From the NCBI RefSeq assembly GCF_000507145.1, contig NZ_AYTO01000028.1, positions 62,001-126,000 on the forward strand: 64,000 nt of DNA, written 5' to 3'. Below, piece after piece: positions 47,081 to 56,475 of the stretch (its first letter is position 1; each line of letters starts with the position of its first letter). Under the pieces are notes generated by a model, which saw only the letters and a list, made by a program, of their open reading frames with translations, had not been told where the DNA came from and did not search any database. A program made the position numbers and the translations under genes. Source of the DNA: Bacillus tequilensis KCTC 13622. Lineage in GTDB: Bacteria > Bacillota > Bacilli > Bacillales > Bacillaceae.

Positions 47081-49722
47081 TATTGATATTCCGGAACATC
47101 AAAGTAAAGCGTATAACCGTCCAGCAAGGAATACAGGCTGTACATGCGGTTTACTTGTTTGTATGCCCAGCCGATGTCTGTTGCGTATTGGTGTGCAGCT
47201 GTGGCTGACCATCTCATTTTGTACAGGGTGTCCTGATTGTAGGCTGTGTTGTGTATATAAGATGAGCCTATAAATTTGGCACCGCCGATAATAGCCGCTT
47301 CTGGTGTAAACCAGCCTTGCTCATACGCGTATTTTGCGCCGTATTCATTCGGGTTGCTGTCGTAGGCGCCAATTCCGTACATGTTATATACGGTTTTTCC
47401 GTTATAGGTTAAGCCATTGGCTAAATCGGATGTCCCGTTGCCTGTTTCAAGGAGAGCGTGCGAGATTAAATACAGCTCGTTGATGCCGTATTGATTGGCG
47501 GCATCGATAAATGCCTTCGCTTTCCCCGTCAGGATGCCTTTGCCAGTAAGCACTTTCTGATTGACTTCAGTTGCGCTTAGTCCGGCTGTCTGTGACAGCT
47601 TGAGAAATTGGAAATAGTATTTGCTGTCTCTGGAAAAGTTATTCGGGTCCACGTATTGAACCACTTCATCACTGCTTGCGTTTCGCCATCCCAAGTTGAT
47701 TTTGGCCCAGCCGTTTGTCTGACTGATGATTTTCACCTTATCGCCCTTTTTAAATTGGCCGATCACGTTTGTCTGACTGACTGCCGGTGTTGACCGGATA
47801 TTTAGTACATCAGCTGTAACAGTTGACGTTGCTGTATTAATATAAGTGAGCGAGACGTAAGCCGCTCCGTCTGTTTGCGGGCTGACTGTCATTTGTTTTT
47901 GGACCATATCACGAAGCGAGAGATTGTAAGTTGTTTTCATGATTTGCGGGCCGTTTTTGATTTTCACGATAGATGATGTCCATCCGTATAATTGTTTTAG
48001 CTTCGTTGATGCTGCAACAGCTGCATCATTGCCTGTAAACTGTTCGTTTAAGCTGATTTTGTAAAGCGTATTGCTTTTCGTTGTGTAGCTTGGGCTTAAA
48101 CTTTGCGCTTTTAGATACGTTAAACCATTGTTCAATGCGGTTTTACTGTTTAGCTGAGCTGTCACGATTTTGTATTGTGTATAAGCCGTTTCGCTTGTTT
48201 TTGCCGTTGTGCCGGCGGCATTGTTTTGTTTAAAAAATGCTAAAACGCGGTCAATATCTTCTTGGCTGATAATAGACTCAGTCACGATTTTATAGCTGCT
48301 TGCTGCGGTCTGACCGGTTTTCTGGCTTGCTGCTGATATGTGATTCGACTGAAAAAATGTGAGTGCCTGATTGACTTTCGCTGTATCAAGCAGAGATTCA
48401 GTTGTGATTTTAAACGTAGCAGCTTTTTGTTTTTTGACTGTTTTTGCAGATGCACTCAGCTGATTTTTCTTTAATACGTTCAAGCCCTTTGTGACTTTTG
48501 CTTGATCCGATGTTTCTTCTGAGATGAGCTGGTATTGGTTTTCTGCAGTTGTTCCAGCTACGGCTTTCGTTGCCTTGACTTTCTTCTGAGCAAAGAAGGC
48601 TGCGGCTTTATTTGCTTGCTGCTCTCCTACAATCTTTGCTGTCGTCATTTGATAGGCTGTAGATGTTGTCGATTTTTTGACGCTTGATGATGTGTAATGC
48701 CACTTTTTCTTTTTAAAGAAAGTATCTACCTTTTGCAGCTGCTGTTTCGTTAATCCCTTCATATTCACGGTATATGAAGCGCTTTTTCCAACTTGTTGAT
48801 AACTGCCGGATATGCCGGTGTTTTTCTTGATTTGGCTGATGGCATCCTTTACTGTATTCAGCCCTTTGAAATAAGCTGATTGGACATTGTATGACTCCGC
48901 TGTTGCTGTTTGATTGATTGACTTGTAGCTTCCTGTGATACCGGTGCTTTGTTTCAGCTGATTTAATAGATTCTTGGCATTCGCTTCACCTGAAATCGGA
49001 GCTGTTGTAAACGTATAGTAAGCTTGGCCTTTGACTGTTTCTTTTAATGATGCCTTCAGGCCCGATTCCTTTTGAAATGCGCTTTTGATCTGCTCAGCTT
49101 TTTTGTCTCCCATGATAGTGCCTGACTGAATGGTTGAGACAGAAACTGTGTGTGTGATGGGCTGATACGTGCTTTTAATCCCCGTTTGCTTAGCCAGGCC
49201 CTGAATAAGCGTTTTGACTTTTGTCTCATCAGCGATTTCTGATGTCGAAACGGTTACATAGGACTGCGCTGTACCGGAAGCTTTTACAGTGCCAGCCACT
49301 CCCGTCTCCTGCTTAAGCTTGGCCAGGATTGTGTTTGCCTGTTTATCTCCGGAAATGGCACCTGAGGTGATGGTGACATACGGCTGTTTGCCGCCGACAG
49401 GGCTTGACGTGCCAGTAATCGTCGTCTGTTTGGTAAGACCGCTCAGGATTGCTTTCGCTTCTGCTTCGTTTTGTATGCCGGCAGCAGAAATTTGGTAGGT
49501 CGTTGTTGTTCCTGAAGCTTGGTAGGAAGCATCCCAGCCAGTGTCCTTTTCCAGTTTGGCGACAGCCTGCGAGGCTTGGCTTTCTGTGCTGAACGTTTTT
49601 GACGGCTCTACCTTATATATCGAGTAGTCCGTATACGCCGCAGCCTGTGCAGAACCGGTTATGGCAAAAAAGGCAAGGGACGCGGCGGACAAAAGCATAG
49701 GTGCGATTAATCTCTTTTTCAT
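47080..49722 (-). CDS. lytD: LytD, exo/endo-N-acetylglucosaminidase
   Basis: An 880-residue secreted autolysin. It has a signal peptide (about 1-27, ...GSAQAA). About eleven degenerate repeats of 45-55 residues follow (about 30-590; recurring A-x-x-I-L-x-x-L-K-x-x-T-G-I-x-G and Y-x-(I/V)-x-T), which probably bind wall polymers. A bacterial SH3 domain lies near 630-690 (VTADVLNIRSTPAV) and a GH73 glucosaminidase domain near 720-860 (ELYLISHALLETGNGTSDLANG, catalytic Glu). The 880 residues equal the length I recall in 168. It has a strong sigma-D promoter at 49768-49793 and is transcribed alone. Confidence 0.95.
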   Translation of the reverse strand: MKKRLIAPMLLSAASLAFFAITGSAQAAAYTDYSIYKVEPSKTFSTESQASQAVAKLEKDTGWDASYQASGTTTTYQISAAGIQNEAEAKAILSGLTKQTTITGTSSPVGGKQPYVTITSGAISGDKQANTILAKLKQETGVAGTVKASGTAQSYVTVSTSEIADETKVKTLIQGLAKQTGIKSTYQPITHTVSVSTIQSGTIMGDKKAEQIKSAFQKESGLKASLKETVKGQAYYTFTTAPISGEANAKNLLNQLKQSTGITGSYKSINQTATAESYNVQSAYFKGLNTVKDAISQIKKNTGISGSYQQVGKSASYTVNMKGLTKQQLQKVDTFFKKKKWHYTSSSVKKSTTSTAYQMTTAKIVGEQQANKAAAFFAQKKVKATKAVAGTTAENQYQLISEETSDQAKVTKGLNVLKKNQLSASAKTVKKQKAATFKITTESLLDTAKVNQALTFFQSNHISAASQKTGQTAASSYKIVTESIISQEDIDRVLAFFKQNNAAGTTAKTSETAYTQYKIVTAQLNSKTALNNGLTYLKAQSLSPSYTTKSNTLYKISLNEQFTGNDAAVAASTKLKQLYGWTSSIVKIKNGPQIMKTTYNLSLRDMVQKQMTVSPQTDGAAYVSLTYINTATSTVTADVLNIRSTPAVSQTNVIGQFKKGDKVKIISQTNGWAKINLGWRNASSDEVVQYVDPNNFSRDSKYYFQFLKLSQTAGLSATEVNQKVLTGKGILTGKAKAFIDAANQYGINELYLISHALLETGNGTSDLANGLTYNGKTVYNMYGIGAYDSNPNEYGAKYAYEQGWFTPEAAIIGGAKFIGSSYIHNTAYNQDTLYKMRWSATAAHQYATDIGWAYKQVNRMYSLYSLLDGYTLYFDVPEYQ

Positions 49723-49767
49723 TCCTTCTCCTCTTTCTTATTCAATGAGTATATAAATCTAGTCTAT

Positions 49768-49793
49768 TTATCGGCACGCGTATGCTTCATTTA
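49768..49793 (-). promoter_or_regulatory. Sigma-D promoter of lytD
   Basis: Minus strand TAAA (49793-49790), 14-base spacer, GCCGATAA (49775-49768). This is an almost perfect sigma-D consensus. Confidence 0.88.
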
Positions 49794-49819
49794 TAGGTGA
49801 ATCCCTCCCATTTTTTAAT

Positions 49820-49852
49820 AAAAAAAACTTAATCTCGACGTGAGATTAAGTT
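49820..49852 (-). terminator. Terminator after pmi
   Basis: Inverted repeat AACTTAATCTC (49827-49837) / GAGATTAAGTT (49842-49852) beside a seven-base A run, which is a T run on the minus strand. Confidence 0.85.
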
Positions 49853-50802
49853 CAAATATGAGACACGATCAGTGTACAAGTTCCTTTTATTGTAAAGTCT
49901 GGCATTTGAGCTGGCAAAATAAAGTGATCACCTTTTTTAAGCGGGCATGTTTCGTCTTTATAGATCAGGAAACCGCTCCCTTCTATCATACTGCAAAGCA
50001 GAAAGGATTCATCCTGAGACATCTCAGCCTCGCCATTTATATCCCATTTATATACCGAAAAATATTCGCCTTGGACAAACGTTTTAATGGTTATTCCTTT
50101 TCTTGATTCCGTCGATTCGTCTATATATCCGTCCACGTGGGGAACCGTGGCCGCATTGACTGCTTTGGCGAAATGCAGCTCCCTCTGCCTGCCATTATCA
50201 TCAATCCGGTCATAGTCATACACCCGGTATGTGGCATCTGAATTTTGCTGGGTCTCTAAAACAAGTGCCCCCTTGCACAATGCGTGCAGTGTACCGCTCG
50301 GCACATAATAGAAATCACCCGGCCTAATCTTGATTCTTCGCAGCAGGCCTTCCCAGTCGCCGCTGTTGATCATTGTGACAAGTTCGGTTTTTGAACGGGC
50401 CGTATGCCCGTAGATAATCTCCGCATTTTTCTTACAGTCGATAATGTACCAGCATTCCGTCTTTCCGAGTTCTCCCTCTTCATATTCTCCGGCGTAATAA
50501 TCATCAGGGTGAACTTTAATCGACATATCTTCCTTCACGTCCAGCAGCTTTGTCAGAAGCGGAAACCGTTCCCCTTCCACGCCGCCGAATATTTCCCGGT
50601 GTTCTTCCCAAAGCTCAATCAGTGTCTTCCCTTTATACGGGCCATTCGCCACAGTGCTCGGCCCTTTTGGATGAGCGGAAATGGCCCAGCATTCCCCCGT
50701 TTTTTCTGAAGGAATACCGTATCCAAATCGATCTCGCAATGCGGTTCCGCCCCAGATTTTTTCTTTAAACACAGGCGTTAGAAAAATCGGTGATTGCGTC
50801 AT
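49852..50802 (-). CDS. pmi: Mannose-6-phosphate isomerase, class I
   Basis: A 316-residue cupin-fold enzyme interconverting mannose-6-phosphate and fructose-6-phosphate. It has family motifs EIWGGTALRDRFG near the N-terminus and zinc-binding KVHPDDYYAG with the His, then GKTECWYI, PSGTLHALC and QNSDATYRVYDY. It is a single gene between lytD and gerBA with its own terminator. Upstream (50803-51066) is a 264-base divergent region. It is the pmi paralogue of the ManA/YdhS group in 168. No carbohydrate operon partner is nearby. Confidence 0.93.
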   Translation of the reverse strand: MTQSPIFLTPVFKEKIWGGTALRDRFGYGIPSEKTGECWAISAHPKGPSTVANGPYKGKTLIELWEEHREIFGGVEGERFPLLTKLLDVKEDMSIKVHPDDYYAGEYEEGELGKTECWYIIDCKKNAEIIYGHTARSKTELVTMINSGDWEGLLRRIKIRPGDFYYVPSGTLHALCKGALVLETQQNSDATYRVYDYDRIDDNGRQRELHFAKAVNAATVPHVDGYIDESTESRKGITIKTFVQGEYFSVYKWDINGEAEMSQDESFLLCSMIEGSGFLIYKDETCPLKKGDHFILPAQMPDFTIKGTCTLIVSHI

Positions 50803-51000
50803 GATCCGTACCCCTCCCCTGTAAATAACTCATGATTATTTTCCCGGTGCGTCCCCCTTACAAACACCCGTATAAGCTGTCTATTTCCTATGACAACGTA
50901 TGTACAAAGCATCATCTTTTGATTACCCCTTTAAAGAAAACGCTTCCTTTATATTATATCACGTCGAAAAGAAGCTTTGTTTCAGGCTTTTCCTTGATAA

Positions 51001-51029
51001 GAATAATTCCCCTTTTTTGATACAAATTA
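51001..51029 (+). promoter_or_regulatory. Putative sigma-G promoter of gerB
   Basis: GAATA (51001-51005) with, 17 bases later, CAAATTA (51023-51029), similar to the sigma-G consensus GHATR / CATNHTA. It suits forespore expression of a germinant receptor. One -10 base deviates. Confidence 0.5.
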
Positions 51030-51066
51030 ATAAAAACCGTCAATCTGTTTACAAAGGAGAGAAACT

Positions 51067-52518
51067 ATGCAAATCGACTCTGATCTCCAGAACAACTTAG
51101 ACACACTGAAAAAATCATTGGGACAAAACGACGACATGATGTTTTACACATTTGCTTTCGGAGACAGCAGACAGAAAGCGTGTTTACTGTATATTGACGG
51201 TCTGACAGAGAATAAAATGCTGGCGCAGTATGTCATTTCTCCTTTACAAAGAGAGGCGTTAGTCCATAAGGAACATTCGATTGAAGACTTATCCGCCTTT
51301 TTTTTCGGTTTTCATCACAGTGTTGTCTCTACAATCAAAGAAATAGAGCAGCTCGTTTTTACCGGGTACGCCGTTTTACTCGCTGATGGCTATCGCGGAG
51401 GATTGGCTTTTGATACAAAGTCAGTGCAAACGCGCACGCTTGAAGAACCCACCTCCGAAGTTGTGGAACGCGGGGCGAAAATAGGCTTTATTGAAAAACT
51501 GCGGACGAATACAGCGCTTTTGCGTGAACGGACGGGTGATCCTAATCTCGTTATAAAGGAAATGACAATCGGAAAACGGACAAAAAAGAAAATCGCTGTT
51601 GCATATATTCAGGATATCGCCCCAGATTATGTCATCAAGGAAGTGTTTAAAAGGTTAAAATCAGTCAAAATAGATGATTTGCCGGAATCAGGCACACTTG
51701 AACAGCTGATTGAAGATGAACCATTCTCGATTTTCCCCACAATCTTAAGCACAGAACGCCCTGATCGTGTTGAAGGTGCTCTAATAGAAGGAAGAGTATC
51801 CATATTAGTAGATGGCACACCGTTTGCTTTAGTTGTACCCGCTACGGTTGACGAATTTATGCATTCGCCTGATGATTACAGCCATCGCTGGATTCCAGTC
51901 AGTCTTATTCGTTTACTGCGTTATTCATGCATTCTGATCACCATCTATTTGCCGGGCCTGTATATTTCACTTGTTTCCTTCCACACCGGGCTATTGCCGA
52001 CCAGAATGGCCATTTCAATTGCAGGCAGCCGGCTGAATGTGCCCTTCCCGCCATTCGTGGAGGCCTTTATCATGATCTTTACGATTGAATTGATTCGGGA
52101 AGCCGGATTACGGCTGCCAAAGCCAATCGGACAGACGATTGGCCTTATCGGGGGCGTTGTCATCGGACAGGCGGCTGTACAGGCGCAAATTGTCAGCGCG
52201 CTGATGGTCATTGTGGTTTCTGTTACAGCACTGGCATCCTTTACTGCTCCATCATACGCCTTTAACTTTCCGCTGCGGATAATACGCATCGCAGCCATGT
52301 TAAGCGCAGCAGCACTTGGCATGTATGGCGTCATTATGGTTTTCCTATTTGTTATCGGCCACTTAATGCGCCTGAAAAGCTTCGGGCAGGATTACATCAT
52401 TCCGATCATGGCTCAGCCCGGACAGGATTTGAAGGATACCGTCATCCGTATTCCTACGATGTTCTTAAAAAGAAGACCGACGCGAAATGACCCTGAAGAT
52501 AATATAAGACAAAGGTGA
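51067..52518 (+). CDS. gerBA: GerBA, germinant receptor A subunit
   Basis: A 483-residue GerA-family A subunit. The large N-terminal hydrophilic domain (about 1-270) includes YIDGLTENKMLAQYVISPL and the conserved LRTNTALLRERTGDPNL. Four or five membrane helices follow (about 280-450; VSLIRLLRYSCILITIYLPGLYISLVSFH, GLIGGVVIGQAAVQAQ). With GerBB and GerBC it forms the inner-spore-membrane receptor; in 168 GerB works with GerK in the asparagine-glucose-fructose-K+ response. It has a strong AAAGGAG ribosome site. First gene of a tight three-gene operon (6 bases to gerBB). Confidence 0.96.
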   Translation: MQIDSDLQNNLDTLKKSLGQNDDMMFYTFAFGDSRQKACLLYIDGLTENKMLAQYVISPLQREALVHKEHSIEDLSAFFFGFHHSVVSTIKEIEQLVFTGYAVLLADGYRGGLAFDTKSVQTRTLEEPTSEVVERGAKIGFIEKLRTNTALLRERTGDPNLVIKEMTIGKRTKKKIAVAYIQDIAPDYVIKEVFKRLKSVKIDDLPESGTLEQLIEDEPFSIFPTILSTERPDRVEGALIEGRVSILVDGTPFALVVPATVDEFMHSPDDYSHRWIPVSLIRLLRYSCILITIYLPGLYISLVSFHTGLLPTRMAISIAGSRLNVPFPPFVEAFIMIFTIELIREAGLRLPKPIGQTIGLIGGVVIGQAAVQAQIVSALMVIVVSVTALASFTAPSYAFNFPLRIIRIAAMLSAAALGMYGVIMVFLFVIGHLMRLKSFGQDYIIPIMAQPGQDLKDTVIRIPTMFLKRRPTRNDPEDNIRQR

Positions 52519-52524
52519 TTAGCT

Positions 52525-53631
52525 ATGAAAAAATCAGAGCATAAACTGACATTTATGCAGACGATGATAATGATAAGCAGCACGCTGATCGGCGCCGGTG
52601 TCTTAACCCTTCCCCGATCAGCTGCTGAAGCCAACAGTCCGAGCGGTTGGATTATGATATTGCTGCAGGGCGTTATTTTTATAATCATTACTCTGCTTTT
52701 TTTGCCTTTCCTGCAAAGAAACAGCGGGAAAACGATTTATGAGCTTAACAGCATAGCAGCCGGAAAGTTTATCGGATTTTTATTTAATGTATATATTTCT
52801 CTTTATTTTATCGGCATCGTTTGCTACCAGGCGCGGGTGCTGGGAGAAGTCGTTGGATTCTTCCTTTTAAAAAACACACCTATGGCATTGGTCGTGTTTA
52901 TCTTTCTTGCGGTTGCCATTTACCATGTGGCTGGCGGCGTTTATCCGATCTCGAAGGTATATGCGTATATTTTCCCTGTAAGCCTGATTATTTTTATGAC
53001 CCTGTTGATGTTCAGCTTTCGCCTGTTCAATCTTAATTATCTACGTCCGGTCTTTGAAGGAGGCTATCAAGGTTTTTTTTCCTTATTCCCTAAGACTTTG
53101 TTATATTTTTCCGGATTCGAGATCATTCTTTATCTCATTCCTTTTATGAGAAACCCAAAGCAAGTAAAAAAAGCGGTCGCTTTTGGGATTGCCATCTCAA
53201 CGGTTTTTTACAGCATCACGTTGTTTGTTGTGATTGGCTGCATGACCGTGGCTGAAGCAAAAACAGTGACATGGCCGACCATCTCCCTTATTCATGCGCT
53301 TGAAATACAGGGGATTTTCATCGAACGCTTTGATTTGTTTTTACAGATTACTTGGACTGCCCAGCAATTCGTTTGTATGCTCGGATCATTTAAAGGCGCC
53401 CATCTTGGATTGACGAGCATTTTCAATCTGAAAAATAAAAATAATCCGTGGCTGCTGGCTTTGCTGCTGGCGGTTACATTTGTGCTTGCATTATATCCTA
53501 AGGACTTGATCGATGTATTCCGTTACGGCACCCTTCTTGGATATGCCTTTTTAGGTGTCATTACAATTCCGTTTTTCCTCATGCTTTTGAGCTGGGTGCA
53601 GAAAAAACTTGGGAGGAGCCAGCTGCAATGA
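52525..53631 (+). CDS. gerBB: GerBB, germinant receptor B subunit (APC-type transporter fold)
   Basis: A 368-residue integral membrane protein of the spore germination (AgrB/GerAB, amino-acid permease-like) family with ten membrane segments. The N-terminal motif ISSTLIGAGVLTLPRSAAE matches the substrate-site helix of APC transporters. GerAB-type subunits are thought to bind the germinant and move water or ions. It is in frame with and overlapped by gerBC (ATGA). Confidence 0.95.
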   Translation: MKKSEHKLTFMQTMIMISSTLIGAGVLTLPRSAAEANSPSGWIMILLQGVIFIIITLLFLPFLQRNSGKTIYELNSIAAGKFIGFLFNVYISLYFIGIVCYQARVLGEVVGFFLLKNTPMALVVFIFLAVAIYHVAGGVYPISKVYAYIFPVSLIIFMTLLMFSFRLFNLNYLRPVFEGGYQGFFSLFPKTLLYFSGFEIILYLIPFMRNPKQVKKAVAFGIAISTVFYSITLFVVIGCMTVAEAKTVTWPTISLIHALEIQGIFIERFDLFLQITWTAQQFVCMLGSFKGAHLGLTSIFNLKNKNNPWLLALLLAVTFVLALYPKDLIDVFRYGTLLGYAFLGVITIPFFLMLLSWVQKKLGRSQLQ

Positions 53632-54752
53632 AGATTGTGACAAAACTCATAGCCGTGTTTTTTATGCTGCAGATTCTCTGTGGCTGCTGGGATGTGAAAT
53701 CAATTGAAAAGCTGTCCTTCGCCAGAGGCCTGGCCATCGATGAGACTGAAGGCCACAATTATAAATTAACGTATCAAAACCTGCTTCCCCAAAGCGAAGA
53801 CAGCCAAACATCCGGAAAACCCGAATTTGTCAATGTGACATCCTATGGGAAAACGATTCTTGAAGCAGTCAGTGATGTAGCCATAAAAGACCCGCCCATT
53901 TATAGCGATCATTTAAAAGTGATTGTAATTGGAGAAAAGCTAATGAGGGACCAAAACATTGATCAAGTCTTCAACCATTTTATAAGGGATGACGAATTAA
54001 GGCGAAGCAGTTATTTAATAGCAGCGAGGGGGAAAGCCGGTGATCTGTTTACGAAGGGAAGCCCTAATCAGCAGCAGCCTATGCCTGCTGAGAAGCTGAT
54101 TGATATGACGACTCACAGCGGGTATAACGGAAAAATTATGGTTCCCCTTCGCCTCGGAAGAGCTTCGCTTTATTGCCAGAATCACTACAGCTTTCTCATT
54201 CAAGCCGTTAAAAACCAAAAGGGAAAAGCAAAGTATGACGGCGCAGGCATTATCAAAAAAGTCAGCAATAAGCTCATCGGATTTTTATCAGCTGATGAAA
54301 CCCAGACACTGGCATGGACATTGGGGACGATCAAAGGCGGCGTTATGCCGACAAAAGATAAAGGACGTCCGATTACGTTTGAGATGAAGAAATCGAAAAC
54401 GAAAATTAAGCCGGTGATCAAAAACGGAAAGCCAGTGTTTCATATTTCTGTTAAAACGAAAGGCGTCCTGTCAGAAGACCAAAACCCGAAAGAAAACTCC
54501 TTTAGCAAGAGCTATTTGAACAGGCTGGAGAATATTTTTGAGAAAAAGCTTGAACGCGATGTAAAGAAGGTCATGGATAAACTGCAGCACGAGTATAAAA
54601 CAGATCCGGTCTTTTTATCAGACCACATCCGAATTCAATACCCTGATTACTGGCATAAAGTACGAGATCATTGGGATGAATTGTTTTCTGAGGCTGATTT
54701 CACATACGATATTTCATTCAAAATTGTTAATTTCGGGACAGTCGGAAAGTGA
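53628..54752 (+). CDS. gerBC: GerBC, germinant receptor C subunit (lipoprotein)
   Basis: A 374-residue lipoprotein. The signal peptide has lipobox LCGC with lipidated Cys20, followed by the family start CWDVKSIEKLSFARGLAIDE. The rest is the three-domain GerAC fold, ending with QYPDYWHKVRDHWDELFSEADF. It sits on the outer face of the inner spore membrane and is needed for receptor function. It overlaps gerBB by four bases and ends at a bidirectional terminator. Confidence 0.95.
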   Translation: MKIVTKLIAVFFMLQILCGCWDVKSIEKLSFARGLAIDETEGHNYKLTYQNLLPQSEDSQTSGKPEFVNVTSYGKTILEAVSDVAIKDPPIYSDHLKVIVIGEKLMRDQNIDQVFNHFIRDDELRRSSYLIAARGKAGDLFTKGSPNQQQPMPAEKLIDMTTHSGYNGKIMVPLRLGRASLYCQNHYSFLIQAVKNQKGKAKYDGAGIIKKVSNKLIGFLSADETQTLAWTLGTIKGGVMPTKDKGRPITFEMKKSKTKIKPVIKNGKPVFHISVKTKGVLSEDQNPKENSFSKSYLNRLENIFEKKLERDVKKVMDKLQHEYKTDPVFLSDHIRIQYPDYWHKVRDHWDELFSEADFTYDISFKIVNFGTVGK

Positions 54753-54758
54753 GCAATC

Positions 54759-54787
54759 AAAAGGGTGCGCATGACGCGCACCCTTTT
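54759..54787. terminator. Bidirectional terminator between gerBC and ywtG
   Basis: Stem AAAAGGGTGCGC (54759-54770) / GCGCACCCTTTT (54776-54787), loop ATGAC. Confidence 0.92.
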
Positions 54788-56161
54788 TTATGTTCCGACT
54801 GTCTGCTGTTTTCCAGCTGCTCCTCCCTGTCCGTTTTTGTCTCGTAAATCCTGTTCAATTTCTTCAAGGCTTCTGCCCTTTGTCTCTGTCACTTTAAACC
54901 GGACAAATAAGAACGCTATAATCCCGATCGCGGCGTAAATCAGGAATAAATAACTGATGCCGATTGCTTCCATTAAGATTGGATAGGTTAGTGAAACAAT
55001 CAGTGTGCCAACGTGCAGCATCAAGGTCGATACTCCGGTCCCGATTCCTCTGACATGGAGAGGGAACAATTCAGGAAGCATCACCCAGACAACCGGGCCC
55101 CAGCTGACCGCAAAGACAACGATAAACACGCCTAAGCAAATAACAGTCGTCCAAGACGCAGCCGGAGTGTTATCGAAAAAGAGATTCACCAGAGCGAGGA
55201 CGATCAAGCTGATCACCATCCCGGCATTCCCGATTAACAATAACGGCTTTCTTCCGATCTTGTCGATAATTTTAATCGCTATTAATGTCATGAGAACATT
55301 GACAGTGCCGATTCCGACCGTTCCTAAAATGGAAGCGGAGTTTCCGAATCCGACGTTTGTAAAAGTCTTTGGCGCATAATAAATGATCGTATTCGTTCCG
55401 ATAAATTGCTGCAAAAACGCCAGTCCCAAGCCGGCAATCAGCGCGGGACGCACCCAAGGGTCGAACAGCTCCTTCAGGCCGCCTTCATCCTGTTTTTCCG
55501 CTTCTTGAATATCATGTATTTCCTGATCAATATCTTTTGTGCCACGCAATTTTTCAAGAATCTTCTTCGCTTTGCCCTCTTCGCCGTTCGTGAACAGCCA
55601 GCGCGGGCTCTCCGGCATAAACAAAATCCCTATGAGCAAGAGCAGCGACGGCACAGCAGCCAATCCAAGCATCCAGCGCCACGCTTCTGCATCGGCAAAT
55701 ATGTAATTGACAATGTAGGAAAGAAGGATGCCGACCGTGATCATCAGCTGGTTCAGGGATGACAGCGCCCCGCGTTTCTGTTTTGGCGCCAGTTCAGATA
55801 AATAGAGCGGCACGATCGTCGTCGATGTTCCGACTGCCAGTCCCAACATAATGCGAAACAGCACCATGACTCCCGTATTCGGGGCGAGTGCCACACCTAA
55901 ACCGCCAATACAAAACAGCAGCGCGGCCGCCATAATCGCTTTCTTTCTCCCGAAACGGTCAGTCAGCTTGCCAGCCGCTCCTGACCCTGCTATCGCCCCA
56001 ACCAATAAGGAGCTGACAACAAGCCCTTCCGTAAAAGCGTTCAAGCCTAAGTCTTTTTTCATAAATAAAATAGCGCCGGAAATGACTCCGGTATCATAGC
56101 CATATAACGCGCCTCCAAGAGCGCCAAAAAAATAAAGCCATATATTTGACTGCTTTTTCAT
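54788..56161 (-). CDS. ywtG: YwtG, MFS sugar:H+ symporter
   Basis: A 457-residue sugar porter family (AraE/XylE/CsbC-like) transporter with 12 membrane segments. It has family signatures GGALYGYDTGVISGAIL, DRFGRKKA (loop 2-3), PESPRWLFTNG at the end of helix 6, FLQQFIGTNTIIYYAP in helix 7, DKIGRKPLL, and C-terminal VTETKGRSLEEIE. The substrate is not known and is probably a pentose, hexose or inositol. AAAGGGAG before ATG 56161 decides the start; the frame extends to 56182. It is divergent from tagT. Confidence 0.95.
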   Translation of the reverse strand: MKKQSNIWLYFFGALGGALYGYDTGVISGAILFMKKDLGLNAFTEGLVVSSLLVGAIAGSGAAGKLTDRFGRKKAIMAAALLFCIGGLGVALAPNTGVMVLFRIMLGLAVGTSTTIVPLYLSELAPKQKRGALSSLNQLMITVGILLSYIVNYIFADAEAWRWMLGLAAVPSLLLLIGILFMPESPRWLFTNGEEGKAKKILEKLRGTKDIDQEIHDIQEAEKQDEGGLKELFDPWVRPALIAGLGLAFLQQFIGTNTIIYYAPKTFTNVGFGNSASILGTVGIGTVNVLMTLIAIKIIDKIGRKPLLLIGNAGMVISLIVLALVNLFFDNTPAASWTTVICLGVFIVVFAVSWGPVVWVMLPELFPLHVRGIGTGVSTLMLHVGTLIVSLTYPILMEAIGISYLFLIYAAIGIIAFLFVRFKVTETKGRSLEEIEQDLRDKNGQGGAAGKQQTVGT

Positions 56162-56293
56162 AAAATGACTCCCTTTCTCCATCAGCTGTACTGACTGCGG
56201 AGTTTATTTAGAAGTCTTTTAACCTCTTTTTCCGGCCATTAAACCTGCGATCATGCATTTCCAATTATTCACTTGTATTTTTTTCAATGTCTC

Positions 56294-56319
56294 CGAAACG
56301 TTTTATGTTGTGCAGCGTC
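56294..56319 (+). promoter_or_regulatory. ECF-sigma-type promoter of tagT
   Basis: CGAAAC (56294-56299), 16-base spacer, CGTC (56316-56319), typical of sigma-M. It matches the element before lytR/tagU base for base in both boxes and in spacing. Confidence 0.65.
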
Positions 56320-56475
56320 CAATATAAGGTGATTCAGCACATCATCGTTATCAATTTTCAAAAACAAGAACTTATAAATATAGGAATATTTATCGAAAAA
56401 TGTCTTTCAAGGAGTTGCCCTATGGCAAAATGAATGGTACTCTTCAAATATTAAAGAAACGTGAGGTATTGATAT

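Noticed and set aside
50890..50952. cre-like sequence between pmi and gerBA (around AGAAAACGCTTCCT)
   Set aside because: It matches only about 10 of 14 consensus positions, far weaker than the perfect cre at 63613.
56215..56260. Sigma-B-like promoter for ywtG (minus-strand GTTTAA)
   Set aside because: The partner box reads GGTTAA and not GGGTAT, so the match is too weak to call.
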